A stretch of DNA of 64,000 nt from Enterobacter sp. ENT03. GTDB taxonomy: Bacteria; Pseudomonadota; Gammaproteobacteria; Enterobacterales; Enterobacteriaceae. Both the position numbers and the translations under genes were made by a program. Within the stretch, counting starts at the first letter, position 1. Each line of letters opens with the position of its first letter. Shown one piece after another: positions 31,769 to 41,476 of this stretch. The stretch lies in assembly GCF_019218745.1 (NCBI RefSeq), contig NZ_JAHUXA010000012.1, forward strand, positions 62,001 to 126,000, read 5' to 3'. The notes under the pieces are model-generated. The model ran no database searches. It had not been told where the DNA came from and saw nothing but the letters and a program-made list of their open reading frames with translations.

Positions 31769-33411
31769 GGCTGTTTATCCTCAGAATGCTCTTTTTCACG
31801 CGACACGCCTGCAAAAGAGGCGTTACCAAACGGACTCAACACCAGGCCTTTCATATCGTAGCGATACGCCTGCAAGCGCAGCGACGACGCCAGCGGCAAC
31901 ACCGGCAGCTCGCGGGCGAGAATAGTTTGCGCTTCATCATAGGCATCAATGCGCGACGCCAGTTGCTGCGAGAGCAGGGCTTTTTGCAGCACGCTGTCGA
32001 ATTCACGGTTACACCAGTGAGCGAAATTGGTCTGCGATTCAATGGCCGCGCAGCTTAACAGTGGACGGAAGAAGCTGTCCGGGTCGTTACTGTCCGTTGA
32101 CCAGCCGGAGAGGGTGAGATCGTGATTCATGTCCATCAGGCGCGCTTCCTGGAAACGGCCCTCCACCGGAACGATCTTCACGGTTACGCCGATCTGCGCC
32201 ATATCCGCCTGCAGAAGTTCAGCGGTTTTCAGCGGGCTGGGGTTCCACGCCTGGGAGCTTGTCGGCACCCACAGTTGCAGACTGAGATTTTCATGACCCA
32301 GCGCTTTTAACTGCGCGCGCGCTTTGTCCGGGTTGTATTCGGTGATTTTCGCGTCGTTATCATAGGCCCAGGAGGCGCGCGGCAATATCGACGCGGCGGT
32401 TTCGGCAGTGCCATAATAAATCGACTGCATCAGGCGCTGGTTATTAATCGCCAGCGCCAGCGCATGACGCACTTGCGGATTATTCAGCGGCGGCTTATCG
32501 GTATTAAACGCCAGATAAGCGATGTTCATGCCGGGGCGCAGCGTCAGGCGCAGGCGCGGATCGTCACGCAGACTGGTAAGCTGACTGGCCGCGGGCCAGG
32601 CCAGCACATCGCACTCGCCGGTAAGCAGTTTCGATAAACGCCCGGTGCCGCCGGAACCCAGATCGACCACCACCTGCGGCATCAGCGGCGTACCGCGCCA
32701 GAATTTTTCGTGACGTTGTAACCGAATATACTGCCCGGAACGGTAATCGCTGAGCTGGAACGGACCGGTTCCGACCGGCTGGCGGTCAAGCTGTTCCTGG
32801 CGGTCGTTCTTCGCCAGATTTGCCGCGTACTCCGCCGACATCACCGAGGCGTAATGGGTGGCCAGATGCCACAGAAACGACGCATCCGGCTGGCGCAGAC
32901 GAAACTCCACGGTGCGGTTATCGATTTTGCGCACGCTTTGCACGCTGTCGGCAAATTGCAGGCTGTCGAAATAGGGGAAGCTGCTGCCGTTGATGTTATG
33001 CCACGGATGCTTGCGGTCGAAGATACGCTGGAAGGTAAAGATCACATCGTCGGCATTGAGCTTACGGGTGGGGGTAAACCACGCGGTGGTCTGAAACGCC
33101 ACGTCATTACGCAGGTGAAAACGATAGGTCGCGCCGTTATCGAGCACCTCCCAGCTTTCCGCCAGCTCCGGCACCAGCCGGTAAGTATAAGGATCGACAT
33201 CCAGCAGGCGATCGTAAAGCTGAGCGGCGAGGGTATCGACAATCAGGCCGCTGCTCGCTTTTTGCGGATTGAAGGTATTGACCTGGCCGTTAACGCAGTA
33301 AACAAACCCGCTGTCACGAATATCGCGGTCGGCAGGCGGCACAGGCGCAGCCTGCGCCAGCCCACTTAACAGACCGGCGCTCAGCAGCAGGGACGATAAA
33401 ATTAGGCGCAT
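31765..33411 (-). CDS. sapA: Periplasmic peptide-binding protein SapA
   Basis: A 548-residue family-5 extracellular solute-binding protein and first gene of the sap operon. The signal peptide [20 protein letters not shown] ends at an AQA-A site; the mature protein starts with [14 protein letters not shown]. The typical family segment [20 protein letters not shown] is present. The start MRLILSS gives the E. coli length (547); the frame is open 14 codons further without a signal peptide. The gene is preceded by an accessory MFS gene instead of the E. coli ymjA/puu region. Confidence 0.95.
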   Translation of the reverse strand: MRLILSSLLLSAGLLSGLAQAAPVPPADRDIRDSGFVYCVNGQVNTFNPQKASSGLIVDTLAAQLYDRLLDVDPYTYRLVPELAESWEVLDNGATYRFHLRNDVAFQTTAWFTPTRKLNADDVIFTFQRIFDRKHPWHNINGSSFPYFDSLQFADSVQSVRKIDNRTVEFRLRQPDASFLWHLATHYASVMSAEYAANLAKNDRQEQLDRQPVGTGPFQLSDYRSGQYIRLQRHEKFWRGTPLMPQVVVDLGSGGTGRLSKLLTGECDVLAWPAASQLTSLRDDPRLRLTLRPGMNIAYLAFNTDKPPLNNPQVRHALALAINNQRLMQSIYYGTAETAASILPRASWAYDNDAKITEYNPDKARAQLKALGHENLSLQLWVPTSSQAWNPSPLKTAELLQADMAQIGVTVKIVPVEGRFQEARLMDMNHDLTLSGWSTDSNDPDSFFRPLLSCAAIESQTNFAHWCNREFDSVLQKALLSQQLASRIDAYDEAQTILARELPVLPLASSLRLQAYRYDMKGLVLSPFGNASFAGVSREKEHSEDKQP

Positions 33412-33501
33412 AATTTCTTTGGTTTTAAGACTGATCTGCAAAGTGTATCGCACTTAACGCTGCCGCGTAAAAATGTCTGCGGATAACTGGCGGAAAAGTC
33501 A

Positions 33502-34893
33502 TCAAACGCGCCTTTGTCGCAGGCGACTGATGCTGAACAGCAGTGCCAGCACGGTTGCCAGCACCGCGACCCACAAACTCAGATGTACCGCCAGCGCATC
33601 GCCTGAGAGCGACAGGATCACCCCGACAAGCGCTGCGCCCAGGCACTGGCCGAAGGTACGCATAATCGCCAGTACGCCGGAGGCATAGCCGCTGTTTTCC
33701 CGCGACACGTTCGACAGCATTTCGCGGTTGTTCGGACTCTGAAAGCAGCCAAATCCCAGGCCGCAGACCAGACTGCGTACACCGATGTCCCACATTGACG
33801 CCCGATCCGGCAACAGCGCCAGCAGGGCCAGTCCGACGGCAAACACACACAGCCCAAGGGTTGAGATAAGCGCAGGAGAATGGCGATCCGCCATGCGTCC
33901 GGCATGAGGCGCCGCCAGAATGATGCCCAGCGGCCAGGGCGTAAACAGCAGCGCCGATTCAAACGCGCTGTAGCCGTAGACGCTCTGAAATAAAAACGGC
34001 AGCGCGACGAAGGTCATGCCCTGACTGACAAAAGAGGCCAGCGACGTCAGCGCCGCCAGCGAAAACCGCATTGATGAAAACAGAGTCAGCGGCAGCAGCG
34101 GTTTCGGCGCACGCTGCTGCCGCCTGACGAACAGCACGCCTGCGATAACGGCGAGCGCCCCATACGCCACCGCGGTGAACAGCATGTCGTCATCTTTCAC
34201 TGGGCGGGAAAAGGTGCTGGCGGTCATGATCAGCGCGCCGAGCATGATCGCCGACAGCCACGCACCGGCGACGTCAAACGGCTCTGGCTGCGGCGCTTTT
34301 TTACCGGGGATCACCCGCAGAGTCAGCACAAGGGCAAGCACGCCGAAGGGCAGATTCACCGCAAACAGCCAGCGCCAGTCAAGCGCCGCCAGCAGCGTGC
34401 CGCCAAGCAGCGGGGCCAGCGCGGTGCTGGCGGCGATCAGCAGCGCATTGAGTCCAAGAATGCGGCCCAGCAGCCGATCGGGAAAGACCGATCGCAGGAT
34501 CGCCGGGGCAATGCTCAGGGTTGCCGCGCCGCCAATACCCTGCACAATGCGCCAGCCGGTCAACGCCGTGAGCGAGGACGACAGCGCGCAGCCCAGCGAG
34601 GCCGCCGTAAACAGGCACAGCCCGCAGGCAAACAGCAGTCGGAAACCGAAACGGCTCGCCAGCGCGGCAAAAATCGCCAGCGTCATGGCCGCCGATAACA
34701 GATAACCGTTCGCCACCCATACCGCTGCCGGGGCCGACACCTTTAGCGCGGCGGCGATCTGCGGCAGGGCAATATTGACCATTGAACCGTCAAATACCGC
34801 CATGGTGGTGGAGGTCATCACCGCCGCCATCGCCAGTGCACGCCGCCGTCCGGGTAAGCCTTCGTCGCCCGGTTTATCAGAAAAGAGTTCCAT
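33502..34893 (-). CDS. MFS drug/metabolite exporter (DHA2-like)
   Basis: A 463-residue major facilitator with about 12-14 hydrophobic helices. The N-terminal half has the exporter-type start VFDGSMVNIALPQIAAALKV and the DHA2-type motif GWRIVQGIGGAATLSIAP. The substrate is unknown. It lies about 100 bases downstream of a GlxA-type regulator on the same strand and may be under its control. The ATG at 34893 has AAGG eight bases upstream; the frame is open 19 codons further. Confidence 0.85.
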   Translation of the reverse strand: MELFSDKPGDEGLPGRRRALAMAAVMTSTTMAVFDGSMVNIALPQIAAALKVSAPAAVWVANGYLLSAAMTLAIFAALASRFGFRLLFACGLCLFTAASLGCALSSSLTALTGWRIVQGIGGAATLSIAPAILRSVFPDRLLGRILGLNALLIAASTALAPLLGGTLLAALDWRWLFAVNLPFGVLALVLTLRVIPGKKAPQPEPFDVAGAWLSAIMLGALIMTASTFSRPVKDDDMLFTAVAYGALAVIAGVLFVRRQQRAPKPLLPLTLFSSMRFSLAALTSLASFVSQGMTFVALPFLFQSVYGYSAFESALLFTPWPLGIILAAPHAGRMADRHSPALISTLGLCVFAVGLALLALLPDRASMWDIGVRSLVCGLGFGCFQSPNNREMLSNVSRENSGYASGVLAIMRTFGQCLGAALVGVILSLSGDALAVHLSLWVAVLATVLALLFSISRLRQRRV

Positions 34894-34998
34894 CGTATCG
34901 ACCTTATTCGTCAGGTTGCCATCTGCCGTTAGCCTACTGGCGCATGACACCGGGCGGAAGACGCAGCAGTTGCAGTGATAACCTGCACCGGACGCCTG

Positions 34999-36018
34999 TT
35001 ATTGCGAAGCGTCTTCCAGAAACGCATTCCGGCTCTTCGACCATTTGCGAAAGCGGCCGGGCGACATGCCGGTCACCGAGATAAACGCCCGACGAAAGGC
35101 CGTTTCATCGCTGTAACCACATTCACAGGCGACCTGCGACAGGGTTTTTGCGGGATTTTCCAGTAACACGGCGGCGGTTTCCATACGCACGCGGGTGATA
35201 AAGTTTTTCGGGCTTTCTTTGGCCAGCTCACCCATTTTGCGGTGCAGTGTGCGGGTGGTCATATTCAGCGCCGCCGCCAGTTGCTCAACGGTGATCGCCG
35301 GATTGTCATAACGCACCAGCTGTTCCGCCTGCATTAACAGCGGATGCACAGAGTTAAGAAATCCGCCAGGCACATAAAGATGCTGGGACAGCGGCTGGCT
35401 GTCGGCGACCGCCATATCGGCAGTCAGACGGGCGATCGCTTTTCCGGCATGCTGGCTAACAATATGGATCGCCAGATCGACCCAGGAAAGCGGCCCGCCG
35501 GTAGTGATGATCTTACCGTCTTCCGCCAGCGCTTTGCCCCACACCGGGCGCGCCTGCGGGTAACGTTCGCGAAAGGTGGGGAACAACCACCAGGTGGTCG
35601 TGCAGATCCTGCCGTTAAGTAATCCCGCCTCGCCGAGCACAAATCCCCCGGCACAGGCACCGGCAATGGTGCTGCCGCCCTGATGTTGTGATTGCAGCCA
35701 GGCTGCCGCTTGCGCTACCGCCTGCGGGGCGACGGGGCGCTTGTTTTCATCGAGCCGCATGCCGCTGGCGATCGCCAGATCAAACTGCCCGGCATCAGCA
35801 AACGCGCCGTCGCTTTCAATCATTCGCCCCTGCGCATCTTTTACCGGCAGACCGTCGGCAGTGATGGTTTTTACCTCAAACACCTCTTCAGTGACGGATA
35901 ACGTCCCGGCCTTGCCGGGGTTTTGCGCGATAACCTGGTTTGCCAGCCAGAACATATCAGAAAGGCCTGCCAGCGCAGATTTCATACTGCCTGGCAGGGC
36001 GAGAAGGGCGATACGCAT
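34999..36018 (-). CDS. GlxA-family AraC-type regulator
   Basis: A 339-residue fusion of an N-terminal DJ-1/PfpI class I glutamine amidotransferase-like domain (about 1-190; GACAGGFVLGEAGLLNGR contains the elbow cysteine) and a C-terminal AraC helix-turn-helix (about 235-330; TVEQLAAALNMTTRTLHRKM and QVACECGYSDETAFRRAF). The inducer is unknown. It is divergent from the hydrolase gene and upstream of the MFS gene, so it probably controls one or both. The start at 36018 has GGAG five bases upstream. Confidence 0.88.
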   Translation of the reverse strand: MRIALLALPGSMKSALAGLSDMFWLANQVIAQNPGKAGTLSVTEEVFEVKTITADGLPVKDAQGRMIESDGAFADAGQFDLAIASGMRLDENKRPVAPQAVAQAAAWLQSQHQGGSTIAGACAGGFVLGEAGLLNGRICTTTWWLFPTFRERYPQARPVWGKALAEDGKIITTGGPLSWVDLAIHIVSQHAGKAIARLTADMAVADSQPLSQHLYVPGGFLNSVHPLLMQAEQLVRYDNPAITVEQLAAALNMTTRTLHRKMGELAKESPKNFITRVRMETAAVLLENPAKTLSQVACECGYSDETAFRRAFISVTGMSPGRFRKWSKSRNAFLEDASQ

Positions 36019-36135
36019 AGCGACTCCACGAACGGTAATTTTGTCTGATTTTGCATGATACATGTCATTTCAGACACTTCAAGCCGTGATGCCAGGTTCG
36101 CTACACTGACTGCCTTCAACACGATGGGCGAACAG

Positions 36136-36900
36136 ATGATGCACTCTTTTTTACGCCGCACGGCGCTGGTTATCGGACTGTGGTCCAGCGCCATTTTCAC
36201 GCTTCATGCGGGGGATCTGAACATTAAAAATATCGTATTAGTACATGGCGCGTTTGCCGATGGCTCAAGCTGGGCGGCCGTGACCTCTCGCCTGCAGGCG
36301 AAGGGCTACCACGTGACGGCGGTGCAAAATCCGCTGACGTCGCTGGTCGATGATGTGGCGGCAACCGAACGTGTCATTGCGCGGCACTCGGGGGATGTTC
36401 TGTTGGTGGGACACTCATGGGCTGGGGCGGTGATAAGCCAGGCCGGGAACGCGCCAAACGTTAAAGGACTGGTTTATCTTTCCGCGCTGGTCCCTGACAG
36501 CGGTGAATCTGTGGTCGATCTGCTTGAACGGCTGCACGCTCCGATGGAGGGCATGGCGGCGGATCGCGACGGGCTGCTCTGGCTGGACAATGCCGATGCC
36601 TATCATCAGCTGATGGCTAATGACCTCAGCCAGTATCAGGCGCGGTTACTCGCTGCCGCCCAGCAACCTATTGCCGCCAGCGCTTTTCGCGAAAAAGTCC
36701 AGCACGCCGCGTGGCATGACAAACCCGCCTGGTATCTGCTGACCGAAAACGATCGCGCCCTCAAACCTGACGTGCAGGCCGTGATTGCCCGACAAACCGG
36801 CGCGCGCGTGCTGCGTCTTAATGCCAGCCATCTGTCGATGATTTCACACCCGGATGCGGTAGCCACCTTTATTGATAACGCTGCGCGCCGCAGCCTGTAA
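36136..36900 (+). CDS. Secreted alpha/beta hydrolase
   Basis: A 254-residue alpha/beta hydrolase with a probable signal peptide (MMHSFLRRTALVIGLWSSAI then HAGD). The nucleophile serine lies in VGHSWAGA, the acid in LLTENDRAL and the histidine in NASHLSMISHP. HGAFADGSSWAAV is the oxyanion region, as in EstC/MenH-like esterases. The substrate is unknown. I chose the start at 36136 because it begins the signal peptide; earlier in-frame ATGs (36055, 36124) are possible. It is followed 28 bases later by a YciI-like gene. Confidence 0.8.
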   Translation: MMHSFLRRTALVIGLWSSAIFTLHAGDLNIKNIVLVHGAFADGSSWAAVTSRLQAKGYHVTAVQNPLTSLVDDVAATERVIARHSGDVLLVGHSWAGAVISQAGNAPNVKGLVYLSALVPDSGESVVDLLERLHAPMEGMAADRDGLLWLDNADAYHQLMANDLSQYQARLLAAAQQPIAASAFREKVQHAAWHDKPAWYLLTENDRALKPDVQAVIARQTGARVLRLNASHLSMISHPDAVATFIDNAARRSL

Positions 36901-36928
36901 CCTGTCCCTTAACAACGTGGAGATCGCT

Positions 36929-37237
36929 ATGTTACACGCAGTAACCCTGAACTATATCGCTCCGGCACAAGCTCTGGCTGCACAGCTTGATGCCCATAAA
37001 GAATGGCTGGTGGAGGGCTTCACTCGCGGCCTGATCCTGTTTGCGGGTCCACTTAACAACGGCAAAGGCGGCTACATTCTGTTTCATGCCGACAGCGCTG
37101 AGGACGTGAATGCGTTTTTACAGCGAGATCCGTTCGTCATCGACAAGCTGGTGGACTGCGAACAGGTAAGTCTCGATCCGCTTCTGCGCGCCGCGGATTT
37201 TCCCGCCCGCTGGGCAGGTGCTGCCAGGGTGGTGTGA
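36929..37237 (+). CDS. YciI-family protein
   Basis: A 102-residue YciI-domain protein (ferredoxin-like alpha/beta fold), with a HKEWLVEGFTRGLILFAGPL core and a conserved histidine and aspartate typical of the family (DAHKEWL, FLQRDPF). Family members are small enzymes or accessory proteins; a dehydrochlorinase is the best studied. It follows the hydrolase with GGAG six bases before the ATG and is probably in the same transcript, which ends at a clear terminator. Confidence 0.85.
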   Translation: MLHAVTLNYIAPAQALAAQLDAHKEWLVEGFTRGLILFAGPLNNGKGGYILFHADSAEDVNAFLQRDPFVIDKLVDCEQVSLDPLLRAADFPARWAGAARVV

Positions 37238-37248
37238 ATAATCCGCTC

Positions 37249-37272
37249 AAAGCCGCATGCGCGGCTTTTTTG
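37249..37272 (+). terminator. Rho-independent terminator after YciI-like gene
   Basis: The stem AAGCCGC-ATGC-GCGGCTT is followed by a T run, eleven bases after the stop. Confidence 0.85.
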
Positions 37273-37299
37273 TTGGCGGATGCGCCGTTAAGATGAGGT

Positions 37300-38208
37300 A
37301 TGAACGAACCGGATCTGAACTTACTGATTGCTCTGGATGCGCTGCTGGCTGAAGCCAGCGTGGCGAGGGCTGCCCGTCGGCTTGGGCTGAGTGAATCCGC
37401 CATGAGCCGCACGCTTAGCCGACTGCGCGTCGTCACCGGCGATCCGCTGCTGGTGCGCGCCGGGCGTCATATGGTGTTAACGCCTTATGCCGTGGCGGTG
37501 CGCGAGCGCACGCAGCAAACCCTGTTTGATGCTCTTTCCATTCTGCGACCTCCGGCAGAAACACTCGATTTAAGCACCTACAGCCGCACCTTTATCCTGC
37601 GTGCCAACGACGGGTTTGTAGAGGCGTTCGGACCAAAATTGATCGTCGCCGCCGCAAAATGTGCGCCGCAGGTGCGCCTGCGTTTCGCGCCAAAACTGGA
37701 AAAAAACGCCATCCCCCTGCGGGAAGGCCACGTCGATCTGGAGATTGGCGTGCTCGGTGGCATGGGGCCGGAAATCCGTATTCAGGCGCTGTTCCGCGAT
37801 CGTTTTGTCGGCGTGGTGCGGGCCGGACATCCGCTGGCCGCAACATCAGACGTTTCCGTGGAGGCGTATATTGCGCAGGGTCACGTGGTGGCGTCCCGGG
37901 GCGGAAAAACGCGCGGGCCGGTGGATGAGGCACTGGCGGCGCTCGGTCTGGAGCGGCATATCGCCGCCGTGGTGGCGGGCTTTCCGGCAGCGCTGGCGGT
38001 GGCCCAGGAGTCTGATCTGGTGGCGCTGGTACCCGCCTCTTTTCTGATCCACCCGCAGGCGACATCGCTGCACCGTTTTGCGCTGCCGGTAGACACGCCC
38101 CCGATCACCATTTCGCAGATGTGGCACCCGCGCATGGAAGCCGATGCCGGGCATCGCTGGCTGCGGGAATTTGTGCGGGATATTTGCCGCAAACACGCCC
38201 CCGCGTGA
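37300..38208 (+). CDS. LysR-family regulator
   Basis: A 302-residue LysR protein: a winged helix at about 5-65 (ASVARAARRLGLSESAMSRT) and an effector domain from about 90. The layout (PDLNLLIALDALL start) is that of the NodD/LinR-type group. Targets are unknown. It has a poor ribosome binding site (GAGG only two bases from the ATG), so it may be weakly expressed. It ends the accessory set inserted between sapA and the yajD-psp region. Confidence 0.85.
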   Translation: MNEPDLNLLIALDALLAEASVARAARRLGLSESAMSRTLSRLRVVTGDPLLVRAGRHMVLTPYAVAVRERTQQTLFDALSILRPPAETLDLSTYSRTFILRANDGFVEAFGPKLIVAAAKCAPQVRLRFAPKLEKNAIPLREGHVDLEIGVLGGMGPEIRIQALFRDRFVGVVRAGHPLAATSDVSVEAYIAQGHVVASRGGKTRGPVDEALAALGLERHIAAVVAGFPAALAVAQESDLVALVPASFLIHPQATSLHRFALPVDTPPITISQMWHPRMEADAGHRWLREFVRDICRKHAPA

Positions 38209-38283
38209 TGCATCAGGGATTGGTGCGCGCCCGGCAATCGCTTACTATGGTGGTTTACCTCAGTCACCAAAAGGATTGCCGCT

Positions 38284-38628
38284 ATGGCTATTATTCCGAA
38301 GAACTACGCCCGTCTGGAAGTGGATTACCGGGAACGCGCGTTAAAGATCTACCCGTGGGTGTGCGGTCGCTGCTCGCGTGAATTCGTTTATTCAAACCTG
38401 CGCGAATTAACGGTGCATCATATCGATCACGATCACACCAATAACCCGCCGGACGGCAGCAACTGGGAGCTGTTGTGCCTCTACTGCCACGATCATGAAC
38501 ACTCAAAATATACCGAGGCCGATCAGTACGGCTCGACGGTCATTGCCGGTGAAGATGCGCAGAAGGATGTCGGCGAAGCGAAATATAATCCGTTCGCCGA
38601 TCTGAAAGCGATGATGAATAAAAAATAG
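38284..38628 (+). CDS. yajD: HNH nuclease family protein YajD
   Basis: A 114-residue HNH-domain protein nearly identical to my memory of E. coli YajD (115 residues). It has zinc cysteines CGRC and CLYC and the HNH core LTVHHIDHDHTNNPPDGSNW. Its role is unknown; it is not linked to restriction. In E. coli yajD is near tsx, so this is a different location. The ATG follows AAGGATTGCCGCT. It converges on pspF, with two bases between the stops. Confidence 0.92.
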   Translation: MAIIPKNYARLEVDYRERALKIYPWVCGRCSREFVYSNLRELTVHHIDHDHTNNPPDGSNWELLCLYCHDHEHSKYTEADQYGSTVIAGEDAQKDVGEAKYNPFADLKAMMNKK

Positions 38629-38630
38629 CG

Positions 38631-39605
38631 TTACAGCGCGTGCTTCTTCAGCAGCGCGCGCAGCTGATGGTAGGTGAGTCCCAGCAGTTCCGCCGCCCGT
38701 TTCTGGTTGAATTTCGCCTGTTGCAGGCTGCTTTCCAGCAACGCTTTTTCCTGCGATTGCTGAAACTGGCGCAGATCCAGCGGCAGGGCGGGCAGCGCAC
38801 CGGCGTCCTTCGTTGACGGCGCAGGCGGCGCGGCGCGGTGAAAGGGATCGATAATAATTTCATCAAGCAGGGTATCGCTGTTGCCGTGGCGGTACACCGA
38901 ACGCTCCACCACGTTTTTCAGTTCACGGATGTTCCCCGGCCAGCGGTACGCCAGCAGCGTATCGCGCGCCCGTTCGGTAAAACCCGGAAACAGCGGCAGG
39001 CCCAGTTCGCGGCACATCTGGATCGCAAAGTGATCGGCCATCAGCATGATGTCGCTTTGTCGTTCGCGCAGCGGCGGCAGTTGCACCACGTCAAACGCCA
39101 GTCGATCGAGCAGGTCGGCGCGGAAGGTTTCATTTTCCACCATTTGCGGTAAATCGGCGTTCGTGGCGCACACCAGCCGCACGTTAACCTGCAACGGACG
39201 GCTGCCGCCGACGCGCTCCAGCTCGCCGTACTCAATGACGCGCAGCAGTTTTTCCTGCACCAGCATCGGTGCGGTTGCCAGTTCATCCAGAAACAGCGTG
39301 CCGCCATCGGCGCGTTCGAAGCGTCCCGGATGGCGTTTTTGCGCCCCGGTAAAGGCACCGGCTTCATGGCCGAACAGCTCGGTATCCAGCAGGTTTTCAT
39401 TCAGCGCGGCGCAGTTGAGGGAAATAAACGGCCCGTCCCAACGCGAAGAGAGAAAGTGCAGGCGGTTGGCAATCAGTTCTTTACCGGTGCCACGCTCGCC
39501 GATGATCAGCACCGGTTTGTTCAGCGGTGCCAGCCGCGACACCTGCTCCAGCACATCGATAAAGCTGTTTGCTTCACCCAGAAGATTATCTTTGTATTCC
39601 GCCAT
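38631..39605 (-). CDS. pspF: Phage shock operon activator PspF
   Basis: A 324-residue sigma54 enhancer-binding protein without an N-terminal sensor domain. The AAA+ domain has Walker A GERGTGKELIA, the sigma54-contact loop GAFTGA and Walker B GTLFLDELATAP. The C-terminal helix-turn-helix is NQKRAAELLGLTYHQLRALL. PspA binds and inhibits it. It is divergent from pspA, as in E. coli. I chose MAEYKDNLL (E. coli start) over an ATG five codons upstream. Confidence 0.97.
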   Translation of the reverse strand: MAEYKDNLLGEANSFIDVLEQVSRLAPLNKPVLIIGERGTGKELIANRLHFLSSRWDGPFISLNCAALNENLLDTELFGHEAGAFTGAQKRHPGRFERADGGTLFLDELATAPMLVQEKLLRVIEYGELERVGGSRPLQVNVRLVCATNADLPQMVENETFRADLLDRLAFDVVQLPPLRERQSDIMLMADHFAIQMCRELGLPLFPGFTERARDTLLAYRWPGNIRELKNVVERSVYRHGNSDTLLDEIIIDPFHRAAPPAPSTKDAGALPALPLDLRQFQQSQEKALLESSLQQAKFNQKRAAELLGLTYHQLRALLKKHAL

Positions 39606-39628
39606 GATGAAATTCGCCACTGGTTGGT

Positions 39629-39656
39629 GTATTTCACCACTCTAACGTATTTCACC
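39629..39656 (+). promoter_or_regulatory. Likely PspF upstream activating sites
   Basis: GTATTTCACC occurs twice (39629-39638 and 39647-39656) between pspF and pspA, about 60-75 bases before the sigma54 promoter. This is where PspF sites I and II lie in E. coli and where PspF would also repress its own gene. The repeat is seen; the function is inference. Confidence 0.6.
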
Positions 39657-39703
39657 GCTGCGGTAAAATTAATCATCCTCTTATCTATCAATAAGATATA
39701 AAG

Positions 39704-39720
39704 TTGGCACGGGAATTGTA
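39704..39720 (+). promoter_or_regulatory. Sigma54 promoter of pspABCD
   Basis: TTGGCACGGGAATTGTA has the -24 TGGCAC and -12 TTGTA elements with correct spacing, matching the E. coli pspA promoter closely. Confidence 0.92.
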
Positions 39721-39772
39721 TTATCCATTCAGCAGGGCCTGGCCCGATAACAGAAAATATGAGGACTGAATT

Positions 39773-40441
39773 ATGGGTATTTTTTCTCGTTTCGCCGACA
39801 TCGTGAACGCCAATATCAACTCTCTTCTGGAGAAGGCTGAAGATCCGCAAAAACTGGTGCGTCTGATGATTCAGGAAATGGAAGACACGCTGGTTGAAGT
39901 TCGTTCCACCTCAGCCCGTGCGCTGGCTGAAAAGAAACAGCTGTCACGCCGTATTGAACAAGCCACCGCGCAGCAGGCGGAATGGCAGGAAAAAGCAGAA
40001 CTTGCGCTGCGTAAAGAAAAAGACGATCTGGCCCGTGCGGCGCTGATCGAAAAACAGAAATTAACTGACGTGATCGCCACCCTCGAGCATGAAGTCACGC
40101 TGGTGGATGATACGCTGGTGCGCATGAAGAAAGAGATTGGCGAGCTTGAGAACAAACTCAATGAAACCCGCGCCCGCCAGCAGGCACTGACGCTGCGCCA
40201 CCAGGCTGCCAGCTCATCCCGCGATGTGCGCCGCCAGCTGGACAGCGGTAAAATTGATGAAGCGATGGCGCGTTTTGAATCCTTCGAACGCCGTATCGAC
40301 CATATGGAAGCTGAGGCGGAAAGCCATGGTTTCGGTAAGCAGAAATCGCTGGATCAGGAGTTTGCTGAACTGAAAGCCGACGACGCCATCAGCGAGCAAC
40401 TGGAACAGCTGAAAGCAAAAATGAAACAGGATCTCCAATAA
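39773..40441 (+). CDS. pspA: Phage shock protein A
   Basis: PspA is the membrane-stress effector: it oligomerises on damaged inner membrane (ESCRT-III-like fold) and inhibits PspF when idle. The 222-residue length equals E. coli. It is almost entirely coiled coil after an N-terminal amphipathic helix ([20 protein letters not shown]). The ATG follows GAGGACTG. A hairpin separates it from pspB. Confidence 0.97.
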   Translation: MGIFSRFADIVNANINSLLEKAEDPQKLVRLMIQEMEDTLVEVRSTSARALAEKKQLSRRIEQATAQQAEWQEKAELALRKEKDDLARAALIEKQKLTDVIATLEHEVTLVDDTLVRMKKEIGELENKLNETRARQQALTLRHQAASSSRDVRRQLDSGKIDEAMARFESFERRIDHMEAEAESHGFGKQKSLDQEFAELKADDAISEQLEQLKAKMKQDLQ

Positions 40442-40448
40442 TAACAAT

Positions 40449-40468
40449 AAGGCGCCTGAGCGCGCCTT
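40449..40468 (+). repeat. Stem-loop between pspA and pspB
   Basis: A 7-bp stem (AAGGCGC / GCGCCTT) starts eight bases after the pspA stop and has no T run. It could protect the abundant pspA mRNA or reduce readthrough into pspB. Confidence 0.55.
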
Positions 40469-40491
40469 AACCTCACCTGTAAGGAGTACAC

Positions 40492-40716
40492 ATGAGCGCG
40501 CTGTTTCTGGCTATTCCCCTGACGCTGTTTATTTTGTTCGTGCTGCCCATCTGGCTGTGGCTGCATTACAACAACCGGTCGTCCAACAACACGCTGTCGC
40601 AAAGCGAACAGCAACGTCTGGCGCAGTTGAACGCCGACGCACAACGTATGCGTGAACGTATTCAGGCGCTGGAATCTATCCTGGATGCTGAACATCCGAA
40701 CTGGAGGGATCGCTGA
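40492..40716 (+). CDS. pspB: Phage shock protein B
   Basis: A 74-residue membrane protein with one N-terminal helix (FLAIPLTLFILFVLPIWLWL) and a cytoplasmic leucine-zipper-like tail (QQRLAQLNADAQRMRERIQAL). With PspC it senses membrane stress and binds PspA. It follows AAGGAG and its TGA overlaps the pspC ATG. Confidence 0.96.
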   Translation: MSALFLAIPLTLFILFVLPIWLWLHYNNRSSNNTLSQSEQQRLAQLNADAQRMRERIQALESILDAEHPNWRDR

Positions 40717-41075
40717 TGGCTGGATTAGATCTGAATAAAAAGCTCTGGCGTATGCCGCAGCAGGGCATGGTGAAAGGGGTCTGCGCCGGGGTGGCCCACT
40801 ACCTCGACGTGCCGGTTAAACTGGTCCGTCTGATCACCGTGCTGGCGATGTTCTTCGGTCTGTTTTTCTTTGTGGTGGTGGCCTACATCATCATGACCTT
40901 TGTCCTTGACCCGATGCCCGATAATCTGGCTGACGGCGAGGTGGTCCCCACCAGCGGTGAATTGCTGGATGCGGTAGACGCCGAGCTGGCAGCGGGCGAG
41001 AAGCGCCTGCGCGAAATGGAACGCTATGTCACCTCTGACACGTTCTCCCTGCGCAGCCGTTTTCGCCAGCTATAA
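40716..41075 (+). CDS. pspC: Phage shock protein C
   Basis: A 119-residue inner-membrane sensor. The N-terminal PspC domain (KKLWRMPQQGMVKGVCAGVA) is followed by a hydrophobic segment (LVRLITVLAMFFGLFFFVVV) and a C-terminal charged tail. It shares one base with the pspB stop and works with PspB to release PspF from PspA. Confidence 0.96.
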   Translation: MAGLDLNKKLWRMPQQGMVKGVCAGVAHYLDVPVKLVRLITVLAMFFGLFFFVVVAYIIMTFVLDPMPDNLADGEVVPTSGELLDAVDAELAAGEKRLREMERYVTSDTFSLRSRFRQL

Positions 41076-41102
41076 TTAACTGTTTAACGAATGAGGTTTC
41101 TG

Positions 41103-41345
41103 ATGGCGCGTAACTGGCAACAGGCAGGACAAAAAATGAAACCCGGTCTGAAAATCGCCGGAAAACTGGTGCTGTTGACGGCGCTGCGTTACGGCCCGGC
41201 GGGAGTCGCCGGGTGGGCGGTGAAATCCGTTGCCCGTCGTCCGGCAAAAATGTTGCTGGCGCTGGTGCTGGAGCCTTTACTGTCACGCATGGCGCGTAAA
41301 GTTTCCGCCCGCTACGACAACAAACCGGTCAAACCTGTTCGTTAA
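41103..41345 (+). CDS. pspD: Phage shock protein D
   Basis: An 80-residue protein like E. coli PspD (73 residues): [20 protein letters not shown] at the start and conserved [19 protein letters not shown] in the middle. It is a peripheral membrane component of unknown detail. The ATG at 41103 has GAGG six bases upstream; an ATG four codons earlier is less likely. pspE does not follow. Confidence 0.9.
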   Translation: MARNWQQAGQKMKPGLKIAGKLVLLTALRYGPAGVAGWAVKSVARRPAKMLLALVLEPLLSRMARKVSARYDNKPVKPVR

Positions 41346-41476
41346 CCGACTTTGTCGGGGTGAAGCCCTTCATCCCGACTTCTCCTGTTCCCTCGTTTTA
41401 GTGGCATACTGCCAGTCATGTTGAAAAAAATTCCCTGATCGAACCATTCTGAACAACAGATGCAACCTGGATGCTT

